A stretch of DNA of 64,000 bases from Penicillus capitatus. Lineage: Eukaryota; Chlorophyta. The first letter of the stretch is position 1. Every line of letters starts with the position of its first letter. Location: contig OZ287697.1 of the NCBI GenBank assembly GCA_965649825.1, forward strand, positions 496,001 through 560,000, given 5' to 3'. The translations under genes were made by a program, and so were the position numbers. Positions 54,328 to 64,000 of this stretch are shown one piece after another. Below the pieces are notes generated by a model, which searched no databases, was not told the origin of the DNA, and saw only the letters and a program-made list of their open reading frames with translations.

Positions 54328-55996
54328 ATGGCCTCCAGGCATCCTGGCATCGCATGCGTTGGCGCGATGCGTTCTGTGCTGTCGTCCCCTCGGTCTTGCG
54401 CACAAGTGTCTCCCGCAAGGTCGGTGGCGATCCCTTTCGCGCGACGGTTGGAAAAACGACGGTGTCGACGACGCGCTCGCCTTCACAGCACCGACGCCAT
54501 GAATAGCTCCTCGCACTCGACACCCAATAGCGCGTCTGCCAGCGCAGCTGAATCATGACCGAGGCCTAAGTGTTGTCTAGGCGTGCTGTCGAACGCGACA
54601 TATCTATACGAACATGTATGGGAGAGTTCTCAGCCTTCGAGTGCCAGGTCTGACAATATTTCCCGCAGCAAACCGCGTCTCGTTGTCTTCAGCGGTGGAA
54701 CGGCCTTCAACAGCGTGGCAGGTATCGACGCCTTGTTCAGCACCGGCCCCAAGGCATCATCTCATGATGTGATGCATCAGAGAGGTTGACCAAATGGACA
54801 ACCGATGTGGCATACGTCCTGCCCGTTTCTGATGACGGCGGCAGTACAGCAGAAATCGTACGTGTGGTCGGCGGTCCTGCCGTTGGAGACATTCGCTCAC
54901 GTTGCCTCCGTCTCGCCGACAAATCCGACACAGAGGTCTCTATGGATGACATCCGTCGATGATGTGACAGCCCGCTCGTGTGTAGAGCCGTGCTGTCCGG
55001 ATGCTATTGGGACATCGTCTGTCATCTCAGAACGGTGATGAGGCAAAGTGTGAGTGGATGGAGATCGTGGAAGGAAGACACATGATGTGGAATGATGTGA
55101 CAGAGCCATACAAACACACCATTCGTGCCTTTCTCATCTTCTTCCAGAACGAAATCCTGCGCAACTGCCGCACGCATTTTGACTTCCGGAACGGATCGGT
55201 GGGAAATTTCTTCTTTGCTGGAGCCCGTCTCTTTTTCCATTCCTTAGAAGCGGCGATCTTTCTCTTTTCGAGAGTGACCCGTATTCCTGAGGGATCCAAA
55301 GTTCTGCCTGCCATTCAGACAGAGGAGCGCATTACACTTGGGGCACAGCTAAAGAACGGACTGTTTATCAGAGGCCAGAGTCAAATCTCACATCCGCAAG
55401 GGAGCAATATTCATATCGTGGATAAGCAGTGCGATGGCGGACCGTTGCCGGCTGCGATTCACAGAGTGTTCTATCTAGCCAGCGAAGGGACAGGTGTGGA
55501 GCACGAAGTGCAGTTCGAGGCAAATCGCTCCGTGATCACCGCTTTGGAACAGGCCGATATGATCGTCTACGGAATGGGCTCACTCTATACGAGCATTTGC
55601 TCCACACTGATCCTCAGAGGTATTGGAGAAGTGATTTCGGAGAAGTCTTGTCCAAAAGTGCTGCTTTTGAATGGGGGTCACGATCGAGAGACATACCTAT
55701 GTCGCTCGTCTGTGAAATCGGGCCCCATGTCGGCGAAGGACGTGTTGGAAGCGGTCGTCGATGCGCTGAACAGAATCAGTTGCGAGGGACTGGAGAATCC
55801 AGTGGAAAGATACGTCACGACGATTCTCTTTCCCCGAAACGGACGGATCGATATCAATCGGACGGAGTTGGAAGTCATGGGCGTCCGATCGATCATCGAA
55901 GTGGATTCGGTCACCGATCACAAATCCGCTGTGCGTTATCGGCCAGATGCCCTTGTCCAGATACTAACAGAAATCTCCGAGAGTCCCTGGACGTAG
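54328..55996 (+). CDS. CofD/YvcK-like protein, plastid type
   Basis: This is a member of the UPF0052/CofD family. In archaea CofD makes coenzyme F420 precursors; in bacteria the related YvcK controls carbon metabolism and cell-wall synthesis; the plant form has no settled role. The core exons are 54669-54721, 54781-54935 and 54986-55996. They carry RLVVFSGGTAFNSVA, YVLPVSDDGGSTAEIVRV, GPAVGDIRSRC, GSVGNFFFAGARLFF, YGMGSLYTSI and SCPKVLLLNGGHDRET, all typical of the plant proteins. A first exon 54328-54533 with a transit-peptide-like sequence (many Arg, Ser, Ala) joins in phase but through a long 135-nt intron, so the N-terminus is provisional. The modelled total is 474 aa. Confidence 0.85.
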
Positions 55997-56217
55997 TGGA
56001 TCCGCGCAAAACGGATCGAAACGCGATCACTGTCGAGTGGGTGGTGGTTGAACAGATGGGAGAAATTGGGAGAGAACGGATGATGATATCTCCTTGTCTG
56101 ATAACAATTCATGACCTCCATGCGTAACAAAGTGTCACACAGCACCGATCGTCGAAAAGAGATTTCGAGTCATCGAGTCGATAGAATCGTGGGACAGTCG
56201 TAGATACACCTGTCCCA

Positions 56218-56647
56218 TCAGTTACACGGATGGTCATCCGACGCACGGCGCTTGTGTCTTGTCTCCTGACAACGGACGACATCTGCATTTCCAACGGTAA
56301 ACGCTCCGCACCCTCCTCTCAAAGCCAACACCTGTCATCGCCGTCACATCATGGCGGCCGTTGTGATGTCGCGCGTACCAAGTGTAGAACGGACCCGCCC
56401 TCGATGTTGTACTCTCGGGCGATTTTGTCATCGTTCATCTGCTTTCCAGCAAATATCAGACTGCGATCGAAACAGGACAGCAGTGAAGAGGGAGGGATGC
56501 TGTCGACGGACAGATGCTTTACCGTTGCTGGACGGGAGGAATCCCTTCCTTCTCTTCCACACGTTCTTTGATTCGATAGATGGTATCTGTGGGATCGATG
56601 TCAATCTCAATCTCTTTTCCTGTCAGTGTCTTCACTTTTATCATCAT
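56218..56647 (-). CDS. NEDD8: NEDD8 (ubiquitin-like modifier) with C-terminal extension
   Basis: Exons 56647-56523, 56460-56379 and 56331-56218 give 106 aa. The sequence [20 protein letters not shown], then [26 protein letters not shown] and LHLVLALRGG, is NEDD8 rather than ubiquitin. NEDD8 activates cullin-RING ligases and is removed by the COP9 signalosome, for which a CSN9-like peptide is also encoded here. About 30 residues follow the processing Gly-Gly (starting [12 protein letters not shown]) and must be cleaved off; in most organisms this tail is only a few residues long. An unnoticed intron or a terminal splice variant could shorten it. Introns are 62 and 47 nt. Confidence 0.93.
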
Positions 56648-56908
56648 TCCGCCACTGAATCCACGAAGCGAGATGTCAAGCGAGCGGCAAAGGATTTGTG
56701 GTCACCGCAAACCAAGGTCGCAAATCTCCCAGGAGGATGTCGACTGCCGGTACTTTGCCGAGGTTCGTGGCGAGAGAATCTGCCGGACGGCGCTGTGGCG
56801 ACGTGAATGCTCTTCCGTAGACGGTCGTTGCATCGAACTGCCGAAGCAAACGACGATAGAGCGATTTCGAATGACGGTGCGTTTACGGCGCAATGGCTCA
56901 TCATTCTC

Positions 56909-57968
56909 ATGGCTGCGCTTCACATGGACGATTTCGCAGCGCATGGCCTTAGACTGTCGACAGAGAAAAAAGTATGCCAGCCGCGACGCCCTACGTCAAA
57001 CATCCAGACGCATCCAAAGGTTGCCATCGCCATGTCGCTCAAGGCGGAAGAGCGACGCGGCAAGTATTCGCGTTTGGCATTTTGGGGCGTCATTCAGACG
57101 GAGAACGGCCAGGCATTCATGCGCTGCGTCCTCCTCAAGGGCAATCGGAATGTGTGGTCGTGTGTAGGACTACTATCTTCTGAGAGCCGAAGTGCCGACA
57201 CTCGGATCGGACGATCTCTATCACTCCGAAAATCGCTACCTCGCCAGTCAGGATGGCACGACGTGGTTCTTGCTACCGACAGTCGACGCATCCGTTGCGT
57301 CCTTTGCCCTCTCACTGACGTCTCGCTTCTCGGGTCGACGCGTATCGGAACGATCGCGATTTCAGCCGTTTGCCGTTTGACAGGCGACATCTCGAAAACC
57401 TATACCGTTTCGGAAGATCGGGGAACGGAAGACGGCAACGATGCGAAGCGATTGGAGATCACAGAGCAACAGCGATTGCGTGCCGTCGTCGATGCCATAA
57501 CGCGTGATACCGATATCGCCCCGCAGGTTTACACGTGCGCACTCAGGCAATCGATCGTTGGCGTATCCGATTCGACAGGGCAGCGAAGTGCGTGCACCGG
57601 ATGGTCGACGCTACGCCAATCCACATTTCCATGGACTGTCATATCCAGACCATCTCTCTTCCTATATCTACCGAACCACCGGTGTGGATCCTCCCTTTGA
57701 GGTGCTTCATGAAATAACGCGGACTGGCAGGTCATGTTCTCTCTGAAGTCCACAAGGAACGATGGCATCTGGCCTACGATGGCCTTCACGTGCGTGTGCA
57801 TCTGTCTGCCCATGCTCGATCGATATGTATTTTCAGGGCGGCGCTGTTTTGAAGCATCTCTACTGGCTTGGGTATGCGTTCTGTTTCGCCGGTGATACAT
57901 GTATCACGTGGAATGGCGTTTATATTGGAAATGGATCTCCGAACTCTTACATTTCCTTCATGCTCTAA
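56909..57968 (+). CDS. RSPH9: Radial spoke head protein 9 (RSPH9)
   Basis: This is a component of the radial spoke head of motile cilia and flagella. Exons 56909-56971, 57020-57127, 57168-57333, 57384-57526, 57579-57681, 57731-57789 and 57837-57968 give about 257 aa (human 276). The match is recognised from AMSLKAEERRGKYSRLAFWG followed by DYYLLRAEV, GTTWFLLP, LRAVVDAITRDTDIAPQG, and the ending VYIGNGSPNSYISFML. The joint near 57.68-57.73 kb is uncertain: the skipped stretch VDPPFEVLHEI looks like a conserved part of RSPH9, so a different arrangement or a frameshift is possible. The 40-nt intron before 57168 is also short. Its presence implies a motile flagellum with radial spokes. Confidence 0.85.
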
Positions 57969-58208
57969 CCGACGGCGTAAATGTTTCTTCACGGCTAACC
58001 AGAACGCGCAAAGTACATAGGATTGGTGGTTACCGAAGACGTTCAAAAGGGCAGCAGCAGCTGTTGTTTCTTGAATCATTTCATCGTTGTCCTGAGCGTC
58101 ATTCTTCTGTCATAGTCGGGGACGGTGTCTTTTCACGTGTGCTAAGTACAGCCCTATAGAAAGTTGACCCGCCATTATCTCCGGCTGTCGATTTTCAGGC
58201 CGACCTGT
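57969..58208. other. Short intergenic spacer
   Basis: No feature recognised between RSPH9 and the RING gene. Confidence 0.4.
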
Positions 58209-58820
58209 ATGATGAACTGCGGTATATGCCGCGAGCGGTTTCGCTTGACTGAGGACCGCGTTCCAAGAGTGTTCCCTTGCGGCCATTGCTACTGCCACAA
58301 ATGCATTGACTTGCTTCTGAAGTTCTGTCCTTCACGTCAGCGTTGTCCAGAATGTCGAAAGATGATCGGCGGCACACGTCCAGAAGCGTTCCCCAAAAAC
58401 TTCAAGCTCCTCGACATCATAAGCAAGAAGAAACCGAAATCAAAACAGACAGAACTAGCCAAGGCTTCTGAAGCAGTAAGGCATCGTCAACATATCAAAT
58501 TCTGGGTGTGGTTCAGTCAGTCGCTGTAGTAGAGTCCAAGTTTGGTTGGGCATTGGAAGACATTCTACGAAAAAGCTGCTATGTTCTGCAATAAATCCCA
58601 GCTTTTAGTAGACTCTTTTTTCCGCAAGGATGCAATCGTGGGGCAGTGCAACAGTGAGGCGGTGTTGGTTCTGGAGCAATTAAAGCGCCTTTCCCGCAAG
58701 CTTAATGATCTCCAGCCCACACTGGCTGTATCGACAGCGCATCAGGAGGTGCTTATGCCCAAACGACACTCTCAAAGACGATCTCAACCACCACAGCCGA
58801 GACAGCGCTGGCGCTACTGA
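58209..58820 (+). CDS. RING-finger protein
   Basis: Exons 58209-58475 and 58533-58820 give 184 aa. A RING domain sits at the N-terminus (residues 3-55): CGICRERF, then FPCGHCYCHKC and CPECRKM, with the spacing of a C3HC4 zinc finger. The rest is helical with QLKRLSRKLNDLQ and a basic end, and may form a short coiled coil as in TRIM proteins. It is probably an E3 ubiquitin ligase of unknown target. The frame remains open upstream, but the Met-Met just before the RING is the first ATG. Confidence 0.75.
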
Positions 58821-59338
58821 TCTTGAATGCCGTGCATTTTGCCTGTCAACAAACAATATGGCCTTCTCTCCTAAGAGACGTCTGACGCGCACCGCCAACC
58901 ACGAGTCATGTCTCCTGCACTTGATATCAAGAGATCTCAAAGGGATCGGAATTTGCTGTTGTTCCTTCGATGCGTGTGTGTGTTTGTTAGATGTCAAAAA
59001 AATACCAAAAAAAGCCTATCGATTGCTCAATTGTAAAGCTCCTTTAGTTTGTATTAGGATCTTTTTCGTGAAACCGTATATTACTGGTGACAGGCAGCCT
59101 GTTATCCAATCTGAGATCCGGTTTAAAGAATGGCCACTACTTACTCTTTCATGTAAGAAAGCAAGAAGAGAGGAGCACTTACGAGTGGTGACTGAATGGA
59201 CAGACACCCTTAGCACCTTACCTGCCTTTAAATGACAGCATTGTCAAGCAACACTGGGTGGTACATGTAGGAGGGCCAACCACAACACGCCTGTACGATC
59301 GATCGATCGCATACGACAATGTCGTGCAGCCGTTGCAT
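58821..59338. other. Intergenic region
   Basis: A continuous frame (58705-59235) crosses it in a frame different from the RING gene. Its composition is not convincing and no family is recognised. Confidence 0.4.
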
Positions 59339-60988
59339 ATGATGAAGGTCGTTATCATCGGAGGTGGCATTGCTGGTGTCTGTTGCGCCGAGGAGCTCGC
59401 TGCGATTCTGACCCAACCGACTGATGTCGTTATTCTCGTCTCTGCTTCGAACGTCCTGAAAGTGCGGTTTCGATCCGATGCGGTCACTTTTGTAACGTCG
59501 GCGGTCAGGGAGTCGGCAATGTCCAGAGACTCACACCACACATCGAGCAATTTGATGTGATCGAGAAATCGGTGGCATCGCTAGAAGCCACGCCCCGTCT
59601 GTCGATAGTAAAAGGAGCCGTTATGGACATTCGTCTGCAGAAGAAGGTTGCTTGAACATGGAGACATGCATGGATGAATGGTATCTGTGTGTTCTGGACG
59701 TACAGGAGGTCGTCCTTTCCAGTAACGTTGTCCTTGGATTCGATAAACTCTGCATTTGCACCGGGGCCAAGCCCAAAGTCGTATCGAAGCCTGTCATGTG
59801 TGTTGGGTGTGGAAAGTGCAATTACGTGTAGGTCTTGTCCTCGAGTCCCCATGTCTTGACCCTCCGAGACATGTACAGTGTGCATCGTCTTCAGGAGAGA
59901 CTGACAACGGCACAGTGCGTCATGGTTGTTGGCAATGGTGGCATTGCATTGGATCTCATGTCAGTTCTCGGATGCCCAATGGCGATGAACTCAATCGTGG
60001 CTTGTGGTGTCAGGTCTGGTCTGACGGGATTCGAGTTGATTTGGGTATTGAAGCATGGACACATCGGCGAGGCGTTCTTCGATCGCCATACAGCAGGCTT
60101 TCTACTCGAAGGGTTGTCCAAGAGGCCATCTGGCGTACCGACACCCTCTGCGAAGCCGACCTCAACCCCGGATCCCAGTACAGAAGACTGTCTGGGCGAA
60201 GCGGTCGGTCCAAATTGGATTCAGAAGATCTCCATGTCTTCTTCCCGCCGAGAAACGCACGTCACACTCGAAACGGAATGCCAAGTGGCATCCATTGAAG
60301 ATCTGCCAGAGGATGCCGAGCACCGTGTCCGAGTTGTCTTGACAAACGGACAGGTGTATGAGGTGGATGTCGTGATCGCTGCTATTGGCGTCGATCCCTT
60401 CCTTCGATGGGTTCCCACCGAGGTGCAACGCGGAGAGGATGGTGGACTGCTCGTCGATCAGAACATGCAAACGAACCGTGAAGATATCTACGCTGCTGGA
60501 GACTGCTGCACTGTCGATTGGGGCTCCGATGCATCACCTCACTGGTTTCAAATGCGCTTATGGACACAGGTCGTCCTCCCGACATGCATACCGTGACTGT
60601 TTATGATGATATGAGAGCGATACAGGCGAAGATCATGGGCATCCATGCTGCTCAATGCATGGCAGGTATGGCCGACGGCCCCGGGATTGCTTTTGAGCTG
60701 TTCACGCACGTCACACGTCTTTTGCAGCAAAAAGTGATTCTGTTGGGGCAGTATGCTCTTGACAGAGATCCAGATGCACGCGTCGTTTGCCACCATCGGA
60801 TCTGGGAAACTGAGAGTGGGCGTTGCTATGCTCGTGTGCTGCTGGTGGATGGCAAAGTACAGGGAGCTATCCTGATTGGAGATACGGAGCTCGAAGAGAC
60901 CATGGAGAATCTTATTCTGGACAGATTGGACGTCTCTCGTTACGGTGAACATCTGTTGGACCCAGACATCGATCATGTCTTCGATTAA
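59339..60988 (+). CDS. PYROXD1: PYROXD1-like pyridine nucleotide-disulfide oxidoreductase
   Basis: This flavoprotein in animals protects the tRNA ligase complex from oxidative inactivation. Exons 59339-59461, 59509-59646, 59706-59777, 59832-59959, 60014-60569 and 60626-60988 give 459 aa. The FAD site is KVVIIGGGIAGVCCAEEL. The second dinucleotide site reads CVMVVGNGGIALDLM. GEDGGLLVDQNMQ, DIYAAGDCC and MRLWTQ follow, then the PYROXD1-specific end with FELFTHVTRLLQQKVILLG, GAILIGDTELEETMENLIL and LLDPDID. Intron 59960-60013 is 54 nt and contains no in-frame stop. Removing it restores the alignment IALDLMSGLTGFELIW. Confidence 0.92.
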
Positions 60989-61013
60989 ACATACAACGAC
61001 ACAGCGTTCCTGG

Positions 61014-62754
61014 TCACACAAAACGCAACACGGGTGAACGCGCGAACAGGCGATGGTGAATTGTCCTCGGGACGTGCCGTCTTCTCGGAGCAGCTATTCT
61101 GAGAGAGCCTCTCGTGGGAATGTGGCCATTGGAGCGATGGGGTGGTGATGGATGGTGTGGTTTTGCCTTGCCATCGCCGATCAGTTTCTGCAGTTTGGGT
61201 TTGAGGTCCGTCATGCGATAGTTGTAGGGAATAGAGATGAAGCCAGATTCCCATGCTTGGTAACTACTGTCGATGGCAATACCGGCATCTGATAGATCCA
61301 CCGACTGACGGATACTCTCTGCATTCTCTATGAGCCTCTCGGCTGCCTTGATAGCCTAAAACACGAGATGCCTGTGGCGTCTACGCTTTAAGAATGCATT
61401 TCCCTTACCTGCTGTCGTTCGTAAACGGAGCAGATGCGGATAACATTTTTGGCTCCCAATGCTTTTCTGGCCTTTTCCAGAATCCTCTGCTCTTCCAAGT
61501 CATCCGTCAGCATCTCACGTGCTTCGTCTTTTGCATTGAGACATCGATCGGATTGCACGTAGTTCAGTAGATGCATGTGGGAGCAATCGGTTCGTACGTG
61601 CAGTGTAGAAGACGCGGCAGAGTAATCGACCATTGGGGCACTGTCATCCGAATGCACCAACAGCATCAGAGGTAATGGCCGCCCTGCCAGCTGTTTCCCC
61701 ACTTCCTCTCGGTTGACAAGAATCGACCCGGCCCACAACACAAACTGCTGAGCATTGGATCCAGTGGAGATATCGCAGAGAACGTCTTCCACTTGAAACA
61801 GATCCTTCATCGAATTGCGCAGTTCATCTGCTCGCCGTTCCCAGAAGGAATGCAATCGAGTGAGAAGTCCTGCACGATCCAAGTCCAATCCCTGTAGCGT
61901 TCGGGAGATCTTGTCCGGTTTCACCACCAAATGCAGACAGCCATCATCTGAGATCCAAGATGATAGAGGGTCTCTTTGGGTGGTGAGAGGCATAGGAGTG
62001 CTCTCGGGCTGATGCACGCAGAGACTCAAATTTGCAAAGAGTTGAGGCACCTCATAGGTGAGCTGCTTCATGGCGTCGTCCAAGAGCCCCAGCAACTCCA
62101 GCTGCGTCTTCAAGTCCTGCACTCCGATATCAAACTCGGAACCCATCTACCAATATGGCAGAGATCATTGGGAGGCCACATTGAGATGCGCTTGCTTTAC
62201 ATGGAGGCTTTTGAGGCGATAAGCAGTTTCCATTTCGGCTTTTGTGTGGATGAGTTTTGTCTTGAGGGCAGCGTGCCGTTCTCCATCCTCGACGACTTTG
62301 CCGACAAAACCCTTGAGCCAGTCCAAGAGATCATCATCCATGACATGATCCGGCGCATCTGTATGTCATGATGCTCATTTCTGTGATCTTAATTGACGAT
62401 GACACCGTACCTGCAGTCCATTGGAGGTACTCCTGATGCGAAATAAGCCCCAATGCATGATAGAGCGGTGCCAAGAGGCCATCGCTTTCTAGCCTTGTCG
62501 CGATTTCTTCCAAAGTACTCTCTTTCTTGATCCAGAATCGCAGTGAGATGGGTTCCGGTCGTGTATGGAGTGCCAGTTCATCCAAGTAGTGATTGAGCTT
62601 CTGTTGATAGTTCCGTGAGAGTGGATGAAGCATGGAACAGGAAGTGTACTTTCAGAGCAGAGGCGTTGATCTCTTGCTCGGTGGGATAGGCAGAAAAGAG
62701 ATCTGGATGCAAGAGACGCATGACTGAGCGAAGCAGCGCTTTCTCCTCCTTCAT
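61014..62754 (-). CDS. TCAIM-like mitochondrial protein (DUF4460/DUF4461)
   Basis: Exons 62754-62650, 62600-62411, 62358-62201, 62146-61409 and 61355-61014 give 510 aa. The start (LLRSVMRLLHPDLFSAYPTEQEINASAL) is the J-domain-like DUF4460 of animal TCAIM, a mitochondrial protein once called T-cell activation inhibitor. FVLWAGSILVN and the late segment GIAIDSSYQAWESGFISIPYNY match DUF4461. The family also occurs in plants and algae, and its molecular role is not established. The C-terminal 50 residues after IPYNY are basic and low in complexity. Its stop lies 26 bp from that of PYROXD1 (convergent). Confidence 0.78.
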
Positions 62755-64000
62755 GTCGCTTCAGCTTCCTGCAATGATGAATGATGTGACGCACGAAGAT
62801 CGAAAGGGTGCCCGGATCTCGGCCATATCGCTGATGGCTGTGGGGATAGCCAGATAGAGATACGTAAGATAAGACGCGTCAAGGGGCATCTATTCCTGAA
62901 CGCTCGTTTGTGAAAACTCTTAAGACGCATCCGTCGTTTCGATTGAACGCGTCTCGATTTGTGCTTTACGAGGTTTTCTGAGAAAATCGGAGAGCGATGA
63001 AGATTCGTGAATGCTGGCCAGTCACACTTCTAAAAGTGTGATGTATTGGTTTTTCGCCTAAAGGAGAATCCCTTGTTGGATGCCCTTCAAGCGCGTCAGT
63101 AGATAAAGAGTGAGAACTACATGACTGTCCATCTGCCTAAGCATAGGACAATATATTGACCCATTGTCATTGCCGAATCGCCCAGCCCTAGAGGCCGATT
63201 TCCTTTGAGGTTGGTCCACAGCAATTGTAGATACCGACGTGGTTGACGAGAAGATGAGTGTTGTGGCCGTGTTCGTGCAAAACGAAGAGAGCTCCAGGAA
63301 GGTTCACCGTCACAGGACTTGTTTTTGGTCGCCATCGTTTTTGCCTTCTGCTAAAGTGTGTTTTGTGGATGCGTCGTGTGATCTGTGATGTTTACATGTG
63401 GACGGATGGTTCTGTTTTAACAGATCTACGGTTGAGCTTTTCAGACTGTTTTGTTGACCCCATCATTGCTGAATGCCAACCGATGCGAAGCATGGAAGCG
63501 TGATTAACGTATCTTTAGATGTAAAGAATCCACAACGAAGTGAGACACAGTGCGGCCACTATAAAGCAGAACAGGCAGACAATGGAGACCATGTGATGAG
63601 GGACTCGTGAGTTTCCGGATGTAACGCAAACGGACGCTTCAAGAGAGCCAAAGGCTCAATCAGTAGCTGTAAGATGAAGAAGTCAGAAGGGCGGAGCATC
63701 ATGTGGTCAAGGACGGAAGCTTGTCGCTCGCTCTGGCTACTTACCACCTATCAGTAACTTCTTAACGAAGCACAGACATAACTAAACCCATCTAGATGCG
63801 AATCGCCCATAGCTTTTCGTTATACCCGTCCAGAGAGCGACCACTCCACTCTGAATGAATGTTGTGGCATCTCTTTTGTAGAAATGAAACGTTTCCATTG
63901 CCGGTTGACACGTTTACCGCATTAAGGTCGCCGTCGTCTCTACGACGACGGCATTCTTTGAAGTGCTAAGAAGGAACGATCGTTTAGATGGACATGAAAG
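62755..64000. other. Window end without a confident gene
   Basis: No complete gene is seen. On the minus strand a plausible acceptor near 63669 precedes a short frame (LLIEPLALLKRPFALHPETHE). It could be an exon of a gene whose 5' part lies beyond the window. The rest shows only short open frames. Confidence 0.35.

Noticed and set aside
54534-54668. Additional exon of the CofD-like gene in the 135-nt first intron
   Set aside because: The frame before the acceptor is open, but no ATG or splice arrangement was better than the simple model; left open.
56657-57167. Arg-rich plus-strand protein upstream of and overlapping RSPH9
   Set aside because: Composition is unnatural and the overlapping frame gives a clear RSPH9 start after removing a 48-nt intron.
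58705-59235. 176-aa plus-strand frame after the RING gene
   Set aside because: It overlaps the RING gene in another frame, has unremarkable composition and shows no family similarity.
1-64000. CRISPR arrays, bacterial operons, phage or rRNA genes
   Set aside because: No regularly spaced repeats, Shine-Dalgarno-like operon structure, phage genes or rRNA sequence were seen; the window is intron-rich nuclear DNA.

Overview
This window comes from a nuclear genome of a plastid-bearing, flagellated microbial eukaryote. Nearly every gene is broken by GT-AG introns, most of them 40-60 nt long, and genes lie on both strands with very short spacers. A plastid is indicated by a ferredoxin-thioredoxin reductase catalytic subunit, a CofD-like protein of the type found in plants, a sucrose-phosphatase-type enzyme with a starch-binding-like domain, and lumazine synthase. 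A motile flagellum or dynein is indicated by the radial spoke protein RSPH9 and a Tctex-type dynein light chain, which argues against red algae and land plants. I cannot place the lineage further. All exon models below were built by eye from frame, splice phase and family similarity; their summed lengths are whole codon counts, but some 5' ends and a few joints are uncertain and are marked.

Layout. 0-2 kb: the 3' end of a sucrose-phosphatase-like gene, DYNLT1 and lumazine synthase. 2.2-4.4 kb: a membrane-anchored acid lipase. 5-7.3 kb: two tandemly duplicated secreted Kazal inhibitors. 8.2-10.1 kb: a secreted von Willebrand A protein. 10.1-12.5 kb: little coding signal. 12.6-18 kb: a probable chimeric gene ending in pinin exons, then a DUSP-USP deubiquitinase. 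18-32 kb: an AIRIM-like protein, an RRM-KH protein, an LRR-ARM-patatin lipase, a papain-like fold protein, a CSN9-like acidic peptide, a succinate/fumarate-type carrier, the full-length CBM25-sucrose phosphatase gene with a DYNLT1 fragment, and GID7/WDR26. 33-34.4 kb and 38.5-38.9 kb: two copies of a tRNA-like repeat, one of them split by a small LTR element. 34.8-38 kb: a GST and a class II CPD photolyase. 38.9-42.7 kb: a gene-poor stretch. 42.7-49.4 kb: a second USP gene, pinin and QTRT2. 49.9-62.8 kb: a STAT-like SH2 protein, citrate synthase, ferredoxin-thioredoxin reductase, CofD-like, NEDD8, RSPH9, a RING protein, PYROXD1 and a TCAIM-like protein.

The window is shaped by segmental duplication. 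An inverted pair (13.2-17.9 kb and 42.7-46.9 kb) carries the USP gene plus the pinin 3' end. A direct pair (1-0.53 kb and 28.8-29.3 kb) carries the sucrose-phosphatase tail plus the DYNLT1 tail. In both, near-identical and strongly diverged blocks alternate. Several genes bear on ubiquitin-like control (two USPs, NEDD8, a CSN9-like peptide, GID7, a RING protein), but they are scattered and nothing suggests an operon-like system.
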